Source: Liolophura sinensis (Eukaryota > Mollusca > Polyplacophora > Chitonida > Chitonidae). Taken from it: a stretch of DNA of 64,000 nt. Location of the stretch: NCBI RefSeq assembly GCF_032854445.1, contig NC_088295.1, positions 37,993,385 to 38,057,384 of the forward strand. The letters run 5' to 3'. Of the stretch, positions 1-14,700 are shown in pieces; the stretch's first letter is position 1, and each line of letters opens with the position of its first letter. Below the pieces are notes generated by a model. That model saw only the letters and a program-made list of their open reading frames with translations. It was not told the DNA's origin and did not search any database. Both the position numbers and the translations under genes were made by a program.

Positions 1-1465
1 TGTAGTGGCATTTTCAGCCAGGTTTCATCTTCAGTCATTTATGAACAGCATGGTTTTACGACTGGCAGCATGGTTTTTATGACTTACTCCAATTTGACCA
101 TGCTCTCTGTTTTATATGGCAATCAATAATTGGGAAGGATAACAGTCCTAACCTTGCTTATCTGTAGATGTAGACCTATATGCACACACACGCTGTATTA
201 AGTAAGCTTGAAGTTGCTTTCAAAGTCAAACTGAATAAGTTCCAAGAGCATGTTATGAAATATGTTATGTTTAGCTATTTTTGGAGCTCTTTATTTTGGG
301 CACACACTTCACCATCTTAGGAAATGTTTCATTCAAAGCTGTCATCATTACAATGTGAAATTATTATACTGCAGTGTAGCCTCTCTATAGCATGCCGCTT
401 TGGGGACAGGCTTCTGAGCGCATTATTGGCTAGCTTGTGCAGTAATAAAATGACCTCAGGATTCAGTATATAGGGCTACAGTCTGTCTTACAGGTCATGA
501 TTTTGACATTGAACAAAGTTTTATCGATGCAAAATGTGTTCGTCAAATGCTTTCTTATTGTTAGCTTACTGTAAACGCATGAGATTTTTTGTTACCTAGG
601 TGTTAAAGTATTTCAGCACAGCCCTACAAATCATATCACGTAATGACAGACCAGATGTGATCTACAGAACTTGGTGCATGTTAAACTTTTCTACAAGCTG
701 AATTCAAGTAATGTAGTTCATCCACTTTATTTGTAAACAAAAAAATAAGCTATAACACATTTGGTATCCTCTTCGTCCATGTCTGCTCGTATTGGAAGTA
801 ACTCCAGGAACTTGGATGCCTCAGATTCAAAATGGCAGACTGCAGAAGACTCCCGATCACGTGACCGCGTTATAGGAACTGAACAAAAATAAAGGAATGT
901 TCACCATTTTAATGTATATCATGGAAAATCAGTGTATTAAATGAACGAAAGAGGAAAAAAAATAAGAATTGAGTGAGTTCGTCTCAACTCTCACATGTCA
1001 GCATGCTGGTAAGCCAAATCTAACTCCATGCAGTTTCACACCTCGCTTTATAGCCATTCAATAATCTGATTGAAGCTGTCAGCATTTACTGAAAGTGTGC
1101 AAATATTAATCCCTTTATGAGGTATGCCTGTCACAGTGAGGGAAAATGTGTTCTGCATTGCTGACGAAGCCACACACACTCGGAAGTAATGCTGCAACAA
1201 CAATGTTTGGAATCTACCTTGCTTGCAAAGAAAACATAACCAGTTACAAAGTAAAAATTCATTTCTTTTTGCTTAGACTCCCGTAATATTCAAAATCTTA
1301 AGCCAAATAAAGCAAATGATGTCGAGTTATTTGTGCATATTTGTTTGTGAAAAATCTTTATTTGTTTGCAGTTTTAGCTGTTCTCACATGAAAGTACACC
1401 ACAGGGACAAAATTTGGGTCGCCTTATACCCAATTGCGCACTATATGGCTATACTATTGTTTCAG
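1..1465 (+). other. Intron (or upstream) sequence of the ASH2-like gene
   Basis: No exon can be joined in phase to the exon at 1466. The stretch is AT-rich and unremarkable except for a slightly GC-richer island at about 770-880 that contains a CACGTG box (see findings). Confidence 0.5.
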
Positions 1466-2736
1466 TGAACTGGGAGCGACCACTAAGATGGCTCCTCATG
1501 GATACCCATTGGAACACCCGTTCAACAAGGATGGTTACCGCTACATTCTGGCAGAGCCCGATCCCCATGCGCCCAACAGACAGGCGTTTGACGAGAGTCT
1601 AGATTGGGCAGGCAAGCCTATCCCAGGCTACCTCTACAGAACATTCCTTGGCTCAGAGGTTTTACTGGCTCTCCATGACAGAGGTGATTTTGACAGTGAT
1701 CTAAATGGATGTAGGGCCGTGTGTCGTGGGCAAGTGATTAAAATGTGTGTTCAGTTAATTTTGCAAATTCCTTTGTACCCCTGTCATTTTGATGGGCATT
1801 GAGGGCAGTGAGTGGTAAGTTGGTCCTACACAGAGTATGGGTAATTCTCTACACCTAAGTCATGTTTCTGAGTACAATATAAAATACTACATGTCAGATT
1901 TAAATCAGATATTAAAATAAATCCAAGTATTATGCAGGATTCTTCATCAATATTGTACCAGATGTCTAAAACGAATGTTGAGTTGAATATTTGTGTTCTA
2001 CTTCCACAGCTCCCCAGTTGAAGATTGGTGATGACAGATTGACTGTGACAGGCGATAAGGGCTACAGTATGATCCGGGCAACCCATGGTATACACTAATT
2101 GCAAAATGAAGTTATTATTTCCTGCTCAATTTCTCAAACTGAGTCTTCTAGGATCACAATATTGAGGTTTGAATACTTTAAAAGGAGTTATTATACACTT
2201 GTTAAACAGAACAATTTTACGGCAACCGCTGTCTTCCATTACAAAAACCTGCTTCTGCATATCAGGTACACGATAGCCACGTTGTGTTGTATGGCTGCAG
2301 CTTAGTACATTATGGTCTTGGGTAACAAGATACTGTATAGTACACAGTATTGTGGAGTTACCCAGCAGTTTTGGTGCTACAGTATTGTAACAGTTCATAT
2401 ATAACTTGTCATAGGTTTGCTTACTCTGAGCACTCCTGTTGTCTCCATCCATAAAACTGGCTTTCATTGGAAATGTGAAATGTGCTTGAGTAATGTTTTG
2501 AACAACAATGAAATAAGTAATTAAACATTCTGAGTAGAAAAGTGCAGTATGTGGGTATTTGCATAGACTTGCAGATCATGTGAACCTAGTACTTTCATAT
2601 GGTCTGCAATATTTTTTTATTTATTTTTTTTTTTCAGGCGTTCGCTGTGGAGCCTGGTATTTTGAGGTCATCATTGATGACATGCCAGCTGAAACGGGTA
2701 CTCGGATTGGCTGGTCACAACCTCTGGGTACAATTG

Positions 2737-2770
<34 letters not shown>

Positions 2771-5700
2771 GTGGTAACTCATCGTGTTATAGCTCAAGGG
2801 GAACCACTCTTGAAGGACAATATCATAAATGTGAAAGAAATTCTTAGTTTCCTTTTTTAATGTTTAGTTAGATTTTCCAGCAAAATAGTATGTGTATTTC
2901 ATACAGATTTTGATCCTTTCTGTGATCTTGGATGTGGAAATATTGTATGCATTTATTGAATTACATAAATGTCCTCCCCCCTCTTCGATCCTCCTTAGGA
3001 TGGCCTGCCAGCAACTTGCAGAAACTAGTCATAATACATATATATCCTCCAGTTTCCTTCTCCCATAATGCTGGCATCCATTGTATAAGCCAAATATTCT
3101 TGGGTATGGCATAAAACGCCAGTCAAATAAATAAATCAATACCTAAATGTCCTTCATGTCTTCTTTAATACTCTGGGTCCTCATTGAATGCAGTCCAAGA
3201 GGATATTTGTCTATATCCTGGAAACCATTGAAGTGAAAGATGAAAAGAGAAAAAAACAATTTTTGTTGTTGTATTAGTAAACCATCAGTCTGATAGTATC
3301 AAACAAATTCAGTTCATCAGAAAATATTTGTAGGTAACCTTCAGGCCCCTTGTGGTTATGACAAGTTCAGCTATTCCTGGAGGTCAAAGAAAGGCACGCG
3401 ATTTCACCAGAGTCGTGGTAAACATTACACAGAGGATGGTTACAGTACAGGGGACGTGCTAGGGTTTTACATCTACCTCCCGGACCCAGATGATCCTGGC
3501 AGACTTCTCCCTCCAAACTATAAGGATAAGGTAAGTGCACTTTTTCTTGAGCTGCCTCAAAGATACTTCAGGGTTATTTACCATGGTGATGTATCTCTCC
3601 ACTATGCCTTGCCATGCATGTTACTCCTGACCAGAGTCAAATGCAGGTTTATAATTTGGGTGCCCCTTCATGTCCCATTTTTGTGCTAAAATTGAGAAAT
3701 TGTGGACCTATGTCTAATGTAAGTCTGAGTAGGCAACTGTGTAATATGAATATTTAGTCAAAAATAACAGTCAGACACATTTTTAACATCAAATTATTGA
3801 GAATATACACCTTTTTAAAATTTCTAATTGCTGTTGATTTGGACTTTGTGTTGTTTTGCATCTAGTCTTGGTGCCCATTAAAGGTATGAAAAAGCGACAT
3901 GTGACCCTGCAGACATATGTTGTGACTGCTTCAAAAAAAAAGTCCCTAGAAGGTTTAATGTATGACGTTACCTGTCTTCTTGCAATCTTGTGATTCTTGT
4001 GATGTGCACTGTTAATGTCAATAGTTGCTGGACATTTTCACCACTTGTTCTCTGTGTGTGGCAGGTTTACAGTGAAAGCATTTGATTGGTTATAATTTAT
4101 ACACATTTCCAGAAGGTTTCATTGGAATTAAACAGCGCATTAAAAGTTAGTTCCTCTCAAAACTGTGTTTGACATTTACCAAGGTACTTGCAAAAACCAC
4201 ACTGTAGCAGGGATTACCCTGTAGATACAGATATGCTCCAGTAAGCATGAGCAGATGCATGATCAGTCGGATTTAGACAATTTTACAGACAAATTCAGGA
4301 TGGCATTGGATTTCTTCTTATGGATGACAGTGCCCGTCCATATCGTGCCCGAGTGATAAATGTCTTCCGTGAGCATGAAGGCTGTGAGCACACTCAATAG
4401 CCTGCCATTTCCCCAGATCTCAATCCCATTCAACATTTGTGGGACCAATTGAAACAAGCGGTGTGTGGCCATGTTACAATGGTGCCTGATCTTGATGACG
4501 TTAGACATCTGCTTCACGAGAAGTGGTTAGTCATCCTTCAGAATCGGATTACACGCCTCATTAACACGATGCGAGCTCGCTGTCTCAGTCTGATACAAAA
4601 ACGTGGTGGTTAAACTAGATTTTAACATCATCTGAGCTGTAAAATTTTCATAATCCGACCCATAATGCATTTGCGCATGCTCATTGAAGCACACTTGTAT
4701 CTACAGGGTAATCCTTGCTACAGTGTGTTCGTTCGATTACTGAGATGCCGTTGGCAAAATTTGACAGTGATTGGGCAAACATTTTGGTCAATGTCCAGCA
4801 TTATTTGGGGGAGGGGGGGGGGAGAACTGTTTATATTCCAAAGGGATATGGAAATCCATGTAAAACTCACCTGAAAAATACCAGTCCGTGAAATAAAAGA
4901 AACAGTGATACTCACAGCTTTTTTGTTTGTAAAATTCCGATTCCACAAAGCTATTTCTGGCTATTGAAATTTGAAATAGTATCTTAAAGCTTATTTTTGA
5001 GTTTGTCTTCCTTATCAGTGTTGTCTTGAGATAAATGTGTCCAAATTTTAACTTTCTGTTTGAAAAAGTAAACATCGCAAAGAGTTTTTAAATTTTGACT
5101 TGCATCGGAAATGGCTTTGTGGAATTAGGGGCCTGTACCTTAACATTACAAACATACATGATGGTCATGAGTTTCTCCCGGGCTCTCCCCACTTTCCTCC
5201 CACCACAGCTGTCATACAAGTGAAATATTCTTGAGTACAACTTAAAAACCAAACAAATAAATAAGTAAACACAAACATACTCAATGAAAGAGAAGCAAAT
5301 TCATGTATTATGTAAATTACAGCAGTGTTTATTCACCTTTATGTACAAACATATTAACATTTCACTTTGTAATTTTATCATTTTCATGAGGCATATTAAT
5401 TATTTGCATAGCCATTGGATGTACATTTAAATGTACTGAGAACATTTGAAATGTGTGTTGGACTTCTTATTGTGTGTATCAGACTTTTACGTCAGACATA
5501 TCTCATACGTTTTCCTTACAACAACAACATTCACGTAGTACAATTTTTAAAGCACTGTTAAAAGACTATTAGACACATGCAGTCAAAAGGTGTGAAATTA
5601 ATTGAAATAAACATTGTAAAATGGAGATTCATCTCATATACATGTAAAAGTTTTTTGGAAAAGACAATGTTACCCCACATGCACACATATCAAGAAACAT

Positions 5701-8700
5701 CTACAAAAATATAACCTGCAATTTGTACAAGAAGACAAAGTTGTTTTTACATGTAACTGACTCTTGACAAGTATGTCTTCTCATTGCTATCACAAGTATA
5801 GACTAAGTGTAAAAATACTCACCATCCATTATCAGAAGAAAGACATTTAATTCTGTCATAAATTATAGATAGCGTTAAAACGACTTTTCTAGAAATCCAC
5901 CAACAACCACAGAAAATTTGGTGATGTCAAACTCTTTTCACTTGTGTATGAGATTCTTCCTCTAAGTGTTCACCCTTTTCCATTTCCAGCAAAATTCCAA
6001 CATTATTTGGAGTTTGTTAAAGGCAATCATCTCATCTCTTGAATGGTCAAGTTTAGTGCAAATAATGAATGACTGTTTTATTGGTGTAGTATGCTATTGT
6101 TGTGTTTGCCATTAATGTAGCCAACCTCATTCATCTCAGAATGGAAGCGTGGTGGGGGATGTTGCATACCTTTATGTCTTCATTTTACATAAATTTGTAC
6201 TTATGTAAGAAAAGTGCACATGTAAATATTTTTATGTGTTTTTGCATGTACTGGTACATTTGAAATTTTGTGTAGGAGATAATGGATGAGCCACATGTTG
6301 ACATGGCTGGTTCACGTATGAAGATAATGTCCAAATGACGCTGATATATATCTATGTGTGGCTCACTAGATGGAACCTTGTGTGTAGTGCTCAATCCATA
6401 ACAGATATCCTGTCAGGAGAGATCCCCTCATTAAATGAACGATTTTGACCAGCAGTTACATTGTACGTGTGGACCTTAAACAACTCTTTAGCCATATGGA
6501 TAAAGACATGTATACAAGTGGTATTAAATGAGTGACAGATTTGTGATTAAGAATCATGTAGCTGTGGAAAAATATGTGCCATTTGCTTTTCACAAGTAGA
6601 GACTGACCAAACCTTTCAAACTTCACACTGAACATCTTCCTGATGTTTAAGCATTGTGTCATTTTATACATGTGGATACTTTTAATCTCGCACTGTTCAT
6701 CAGTTCAATTGAAATCCTGTTAACACCGATGTTTTGAAAAGAATTGCATTTCAACTTCAAGTCTCCTCTGTGTCGTAGATGTCTACATAGGGACACACTT
6801 GGAGCGAGCACGTAATAAAATCCTTATTCATATTCATGATGTGAAGAGCATACATGCAGCAGCGGAGGTGGTAGGTTAGCATTCAGGGGAGATCACTGTG
6901 GAATGATCTTTGGTCCAACACTCAGTAGGTACACTCCTGTAGCTTTTCCCTCACAAATGGGTCTGTTTCAGAGGCTTCATGGGCTCATTGTTACTGGGAG
7001 AAGGCTGCAAGCAAATCAGGTATTTTTAGATTTAATGATCAAACAATTACAACGTGATAGTTGTATAAAATAGGCATATAATGTATTAGGGCAAGCTATC
7101 TGAGTATTTATACATCTTAAAAGAATCAGCCTACACATGTATGCCAGATGTTGGGGAAAAATCAATTTATTACTTGAACATTTTTCAGCTGATATATTTT
7201 GCTTGATTCATCCACCTTTTGGGGCCACAAAAGTTCTCAATTTTTTGTGAAGTTTGATTATCAGAAAATTAGAAAAGCTTCATTGTTGGTATGAAAGAAT
7301 CATTTTAAGGCATTTATTTTGTGCATTCTTACCTCCTTCCAACTTTGTCTTTTTTCACCTGCAACACAAAGTAATGTATATACATGTTTTGAACTGAAAA
7401 TTGTGGTTTCGTAATTCCGTAAGTCAGAAAATTCTAATATTTAAATTTAATTGATCACTGAAGTACATGCAGTATACATCTACCTGTAAAGTCATAGGTA
7501 TATAAATCTTCAGAATTTTTTTTTAGAATTAAGGAAATTGAAAATCATAAAATTTTGTGTGAAAGCACCAAGATGTATTGAGAAAATGGTGCTTCAGACT
7601 TTTGTTATCTTTGTAGAATTTCAGGTCTACATTTTCTAACTGAATTGCCTGTCTGCATTGTGACATTGACCATTAGGTACTCATACGTGCAGCTTTACGT
7701 GTACCTGATGAATTTGGCAATCAATAGTGTAGATATTAGTCAGTTTACTTAGCAAACTTACTTCTGGAAGTTGAAACATGACTGCTGGTTTTGGGAGGAG
7801 AGGCTCGCTTTTCTCCTCTGTCAGGAGATGTATGAGATTCTGAAGAGACTCCACTCTGAAATTCTGGAGACACACGACTCCTAGAGTCTGAAGAGACTCC
7901 ACTCTGAAATTCTGGAGACACACGACTCCGAAAGTCTGGAGAGACTCTACTCTGAATTTCTGGAGACACACGACTACGAGAATCTGTAGAGACTCTACTC
8001 TGAATTTCTGGAGAAACAGGTCTCCGAGATTCTGGAGAAACACGACTCCGAGAGTCGGGAAATTGACGACTCTGAGATTCCGGAAGGTCACAACTCTGAG
8101 ATTTCTTTCGAGGAAATCTGTCCTCAGCTCTGTCAGGAGACGCATGAGGCTCCCCACTAGGCCGTGTCGCATGCCGATCTAATGCCCGAGGTAATCTTGA
8201 GGGCTCAATTCTCTCAGGTGATCTGCTTGTGCCATTAAAAGTCTTCTCTGCAGCAGATGCCCTGTTGCAAAAAGTGACAGCTGAAGTTATGCAAAAGCAA
8301 AATACAAAACTGAAAGCTGTACTTATGAATCTTTTGTTACCTTTCTTTAAACTTTAAAACACTTGTAAATACTGTACTAGTTTTCCTCAGAGTAGCTGAA
8401 GAGGTTGATGTATTACCTGTGAATGCTCGCTTGTATCACATCTGTTGACTCATAACATGGATTTTCATACATCTTTACACCTGGCAACAAACAAGAATGA
8501 ACTTAAAATAATAAAGTACAAGAAAAAAAATTGTAAACCAAGAACTTATCTCAGTTAGACTAATAAATTTCAACCAAAATTTAACTGGGAAGAATACCAA
8601 AGTTCATTTTTCAGTTAAGTGATTTCAGAATTATAGTTTTTCTAGACTTAATTTTGAAAATAATATATGTTTGTGATTTATTTATTTAAGTGTAGATTTA

Positions 8701-11700
8701 CGCTGTACTGGAATATTTCACTTATACAGTGGCAGCTAGCATTATGGTGAGAGGAAACCGAGCACAACCCAGGGAAACCCAAGACTACCCGCAGGTTTCT
8801 GACAGACCTTACAATGTTTGACTGGAGAAGAAGCCCGCATGAACTGGACTTGAGCTCACAAAGATTGCATGGGCTTTTTGGTCTTATACACTGCTGAGCT
8901 GAGCTTATACACTAACCACTAGACCACGGATATGTTTAAATTATGATTCATAAGTTAACAGCAGTTTCCCCAGATGTTTTAAGAAAGTTTGAGTTACATA
9001 AAATAATACCTGGTGGAGGTTTCGAGATTTCATGATTGCTCCTGGCTGAAGTTTTATCAGGAGGAGTGGCTTCCCTATCAGTCCTCTTCCTTGATTCCTC
9101 CTCACGTTGACTGTAGCCATTGAGTGTTGAGGGGGTGTGGCCATTAATCGCAGACCTGTTTCCATTGGTTGACAGGTCAACTTGATCTATCTTATCAATG
9201 TCAGTTCTGGATTCTGCACTGTGTATGGAAGGAGAACCAAAGTCCTTCCACACTCTGTACACACTTGTATCTGTTGGGGATTGCTCCTTTAAGTGATCAA
9301 CTTGTACTTCACATTTATCTGGAATTTCCATTGGTCCATCTGTGGTCTGAAAAAGAAAACAGTTCATTTGAAATTATTCAAGGCTAAACTTAATACATTC
9401 AGAGAAGATTTAGATATGAGCAGAATAATAGTAAGTTTATTGTGTACAGTAGCTAATCTGACACTAGATCTTCGCCAATGAGGTCATAGTTTGAATGTTT
9501 TATTTAGTCATTTGACCGGTGTTTAACATTGTACTCAAGAATATTTCACTTATACAATGGAAGCCAACATTATGGAGAGAGGAAACATGGCAGAGCCCGG
9601 GGGAAACCCACGACCATCCGCAGGCTGCTGTAAGACTTTCCCACATACACCTGGAGAGGAAGCCAGCATGAGCTGGACTTGACCTCACAGCGACTGCATT
9701 GGAGGGAGGCTCCTGGGTCATTGCGCTGCTCCAGCGTGCTAACGCCCTCTGCCATGGAGCTGGTCTGAGTATATTTATCTCTTAATCACTGTGGCGTTTA
9801 ATTGAGAAATAAGTCAGGCACATGTATGAAGCAAAATAAGGGGATTTCCCTTGTGCATTTTAGAATTCTCCTCCCATTAATCTGACAACTGTCATTTATG
9901 AGAAATATTTTTGAGTACAGACTGCACTCTAGGAAGTCTGTAATTTCGGTGACAGACACAAATTTTTCACCTGAACTTTAGCATTTTTTTTTTATGTGAC
10001 ACATTTTGCTTAGTTTTTAATGATTCATTCCGTGATCCACCTCATTAGGACCACTTAAAAAGATTTTTGTGTGGTCTGATTAATTTTGTATGAGGAAAAA
10101 TGAAGAGTTGACATCAAAAATACTATTGTATGGCCCTTATGTACTTCTGAAAGTGCTGTTTGATACACCAAATTTTAGGTGAAATAGCATATTTGGTTAT
10201 TCATTTGAACATACTGACAAGTGATGTTTATCCCAGAATCATTTGCAGTGAGAAAAAGTTTGTTCAAACAGAGATTTGTTTGGATATTATTGACATAACA
10301 TTAGTATGCAGGTTTCACAGTGTAGCTGATAAAGATTTTATTCCTGTTTGTTGTGTGACACCTAACATATGTTACATGACTGTTCATAGTGAGTTACTAT
10401 CCCTGCTTTAGCAATCTGACACTGAATATGCGAACGATGATTGTGTAAACTGTATATATAGCACTTGACAAGGTCACTGATAAAGCACTTGACTAGTGAT
10501 AGTGTCAGTCTTTAAGTGTTATGCACAATGTATAAGTAACTAATGTTGACACAATGCACTGAACCCAATATATACAGAAATGTGGCCTGAAATTGAGCTT
10601 GTGACCTGGTTTATAAATACAGCGGGCAGTTTGACAGGCTGTCAGCTGGCTGCACTATTTCCTCAGGAAATGTAATGTAGAAAGTTTAACGCATTTAGGT
10701 TAACACAGTTAGTGGGCCTGGGGTAATTTATTGTTGCCAAGTGTGAGAAGCTAAAGGAATTGGTACTAGTCAAAGTATGGACTGCATAATAACATTGTCA
10801 TTTGACTGAAAAATTGTGAAGGACCGATATGACATTAAACCCCAAGCATTCATAATACATGTAACGGGTAACTTCAGCACTGAAGTTTGCAATAGGAAGT
10901 ATTAACATTATGCAAACATCCTGGAAATATATACACGTATATGTGTTATATCCCAGTAGTTTGTTGTACTTAAGCAATTGATTATTGACTTACATCTTCA
11001 GATGATAAGTTTGTAGCATCTTTCAATGGCAGACGTCGTCTGGAGGAGCGTTTTGAGCGGGATCGGTTCTTTGGTGGAGGAGCTCGTTTAAACTGTTGAA
11101 AAAAAAATATGAAATATGTAAATGACCATGAATGAAAACAAGTGGTGCTGTAATGATGCAACTGAAGGACTATCGACATTTGATTGAATCATAAAAAAGT
11201 AGTTGGTTAATAAAGATTGAATATATCTTTATGTTATGTACATCTAGATGCGATGTTCCTGCATATTGTTTTGTGATTTTAATTCCTGTTATCTGTGTTT
11301 GCTTCCTGGTTGTACTCACTGATCGTAAAATTTTGGTGTTCCTCTGCACACCTGAGAATTCATCTAGCTCCTTGTCCTCCAGGTAGCTGGAGCTCATCTC
11401 TGTGTCAGGGCTGGTAGTGGAGCTGCAACATTACAGTGTATACATGGAAATTTCATTTGGGTACACACATAACTGAGTGTGCCTGTGAGTATGTACTCGT
11501 TGTATGTGAAGGTTGTTTTCTCCTTGATTTCTACAATTTTCGTAATACAATGTTTAAACAAAGTGGTTTACTTCACAACTCACATAAGTACATGTTGTGT
11601 ACAGACCCTAACTGCTTAACCTTTTCACACACGAAAGAGCAACAGTTAATGCAATTTCTGAACATTTTTAATATGATTTTTGAGATTGGCCAATTTGAGG

Positions 11701-14700
11701 CTTCACAAAAAGTATAAATTTATCAATCTACACAGAATAATGCCTTTAGAATATGCTTGAATAAACATCTTGCAAAGATACGAAAAGGTTAAAGAATTAC
11801 AGTACATATGTCATTCTATATATACAAGTGCACATGTAACAGGTACATAGTACATCTGGTCGCACCCTGACTTTTTGAAGCCAGATGACCAGGCATACTG
11901 AAGGAATTTATTTCCTTTCACAAATATCTCAGTTTCTTGTTTAATGCTAAATGCCAAGAGGGTGCATGTGCACCAGATTTATTTTCAAGAGCATGTAACA
12001 AAACAAAAAGTGGGGTTAACATGGGTCTTAACCATGAATGAGTATGCTAAAAAGTTCCTGGAAGTATCTCTTGCAGTTAAGATAGGACCTAGTTGTGATG
12101 TGATACTGGGGCTAATTCTTTGATCCACAAGGATATTAGAATGAAGATAGGAAGTGCTTCGGATAAATTTGACTGGGGCCTGAATTTTACGAATTTGTAA
12201 CCTTTAATTAAAATTCCTCAGCTGTCAAAATGGTACATTAGCCGATAGGAAAATTTCATGCTCTCCATTTTGAAGTGAAAGGTGACCTGTGAAGTTTACA
12301 AGTGTAATTGGTAAATATTTATTAGGTGCGGTAGTCATTATTCTGTGATTGGTCAATTAGTGTAGGTACTGGAATGGTTTACCCTAAGTGTTGTACATAG
12401 CTAAGCTGTGAGCTCATAGTTCTGAATGGTTCTGGTTGACGCCCCCAAACTGCGGTAACTGCTCAGTACTGAGTGACAGTTATGAACCTTGTAGTACTGC
12501 ATAATGGGAAAGCGGCATATTTTGTAAACCCGAGTGGTGGCACTGGTGTGACACAGAACCACATGCCATTGTTACCTCAAAAATGGATTGTAGCGCAATG
12601 TCTACATTGTTGGAGTATGTCAGTTTCAACTGTAATGTCATACTGACTTTAATGTGACGTCCTCAGTTGATGTCTATTAAATGATGTCAATCGGAAATCT
12701 GACTGTTCCCCTTTCCCACGCAGTAATTTATTAAGAGAGACACAGTACTGTGCAGCCATGGAGAAGTTGCTGAGCAGTATCATGCAGCTGATTTACTTGT
12801 TTGCTTTCTTGGTTTAACCTGGCTCAAGACCATATAATACCTGTACAGTGCCTTTACATGTGCACGGACAGTTTTGCCATAAGTGTTCTTACCTATTCTG
12901 TACAACTCTGTCTGAGGTGTCAGAAAACATGGTGATGTTGTTGTAATCAGAAGACATGCTGGCCATTATCTCATTAAGTAGCCCTGGTTCTGTGGACATG
13001 TCAGGGTCAGGTTCTGTTGTGGATTTAGGCCTGTTAGATTTAACCTATAACAAACAGAATCATGAAAATTTATCACATCTAACATTTTAATGTGAATTTC
13101 ATTTTCAGCAAAACAGAGATGCCGATTTGGAACTGGTAGCTAAATGTAAGCTATTGGAACTGTAGTATATAATCTGAAAGATTAATTAACTTAACTACAT
13201 TAATGTCTGTTAATTTTCCACCAAATTATATCCCAGAATGGCATATTGACAGTTTACAATTACAAGGTTTGGTCATTTGTATCATCATAATGCTTGTTTA
13301 TCTTGTATAGCATACATCAGAAGCTTATTGAGGGTTCGTGTACAACACTCCATACTACAGTCATGTCATTTGATTACACATGTCTCAGACTTTTCTCTTT
13401 TAAAATCCTCATTCTATGTTTGCAAATTACCTGTACTGTATTTCATCTCAAGTTTGGTATGTTAAAATTTTCACTGTCTCAAACACCTAGGGGCCTTAAA
13501 ATGGTACTTTTGATGCCAACATTTAAGATTTTGCGATGAGAAAATGAATCAGACTTCACACTCTGAAGTTACCCTATAAGTGTAGCTGAATCAATCACAG
13601 TCGAGTAGAATGTGTCATATGTAAAATGCTAAACCTTAGGTGAAATACAGTGTACATGATAACATTTGTGTATGAGTATTTACTGTAAGAGGACAGTGTG
13701 CCAGTCATTCCTGTGACAATGATAATTCCCTGGCTGTCAGATTCCTCAGATGCTTTATTCTTTTCAAATCCTCATTCTATGTTTGTGAATTATGAATAAT
13801 AACATTTCTCTCTGAGTTCTCTGGAGCATATGTCTCAAAGTCAGGATCGACAGGGTTAGCATGCCAGTGCAGTTCAATAACCCAGGAGCCTCTCACCAAT
13901 GTGGTCACTGTGAGTTCAAATCCATCTCATGCTGCCCAGTTTCCCCTACCATAATATACTGCCTGCTGTCGTGTCAGTGAAATACTCTTGAGTACGGCGT
14001 AAAACAGCAATCAAATAAATAAATTAAATTGAAATTGGGTGACCTGGGATCAAACCCTGGTCGGGTCATACCAAAGACTTTAAAAAAGGTACTTATTGCT
14101 GCCTAGCATGATGCTCAGCACTGAGAGTTTAGAGCAATGAAACAGCACTACGTGTCCCAGTGTCAGCATAATGCATCTGGGTGGGGTGTCAGGACTGGTG
14201 TCTTTGGCATAATACTTCAGTGTCAGCAGCAGTTTACACTTGCCTAGCCATAAGAGGAGACAGTATACGCATATATGATATCTGTACTGATACACATTTA
14301 CTAAGACAAAAGCCTGCCTACCATTCCCATGCCAATGATAATGCCCTGATTTTCAAACTCCTCAAAGGCTTTACTCTTGGGACGCTTTCTGACTGGCTTC
14401 CCATGCTCCGGGGTGCTGATTTTATTTTCCTGATCAGGTTTGGACTGACCCTCAAAGGCTTTAATTTTGTCCCTGACAGACAGCTGAGGTGCGACCTCCT
14501 CCAGTCCATCGCCAGTGCTAGACAAAAGATAGTTACAAAAACATGTTACAGACAGAAATAATTCTCAAATGTCACATCTGAAAACATTTAAAAGTAGATT
14601 AAATGTTTAAAGACTATGAAGAATAATCTCAAACTTGAACTTCAAATGATTTCCTCTAAAGTTAAAATAGTGCGTTGATGGTATTTGTAAGTGGAGAACT

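Noticed and set aside
3531-3689. Continuation of the ASH2 frame past GTAAGT ([13 protein letters not shown]...)
   Set aside because: It is intron read-through; the next homologous exon ([16 protein letters not shown]) is at 38191 and joins in phase.
4263-4517. 84-codon minus-strand frame
   Set aside because: It is antisense to the Tc1-type transposase remnant, which reads correctly on the plus strand.
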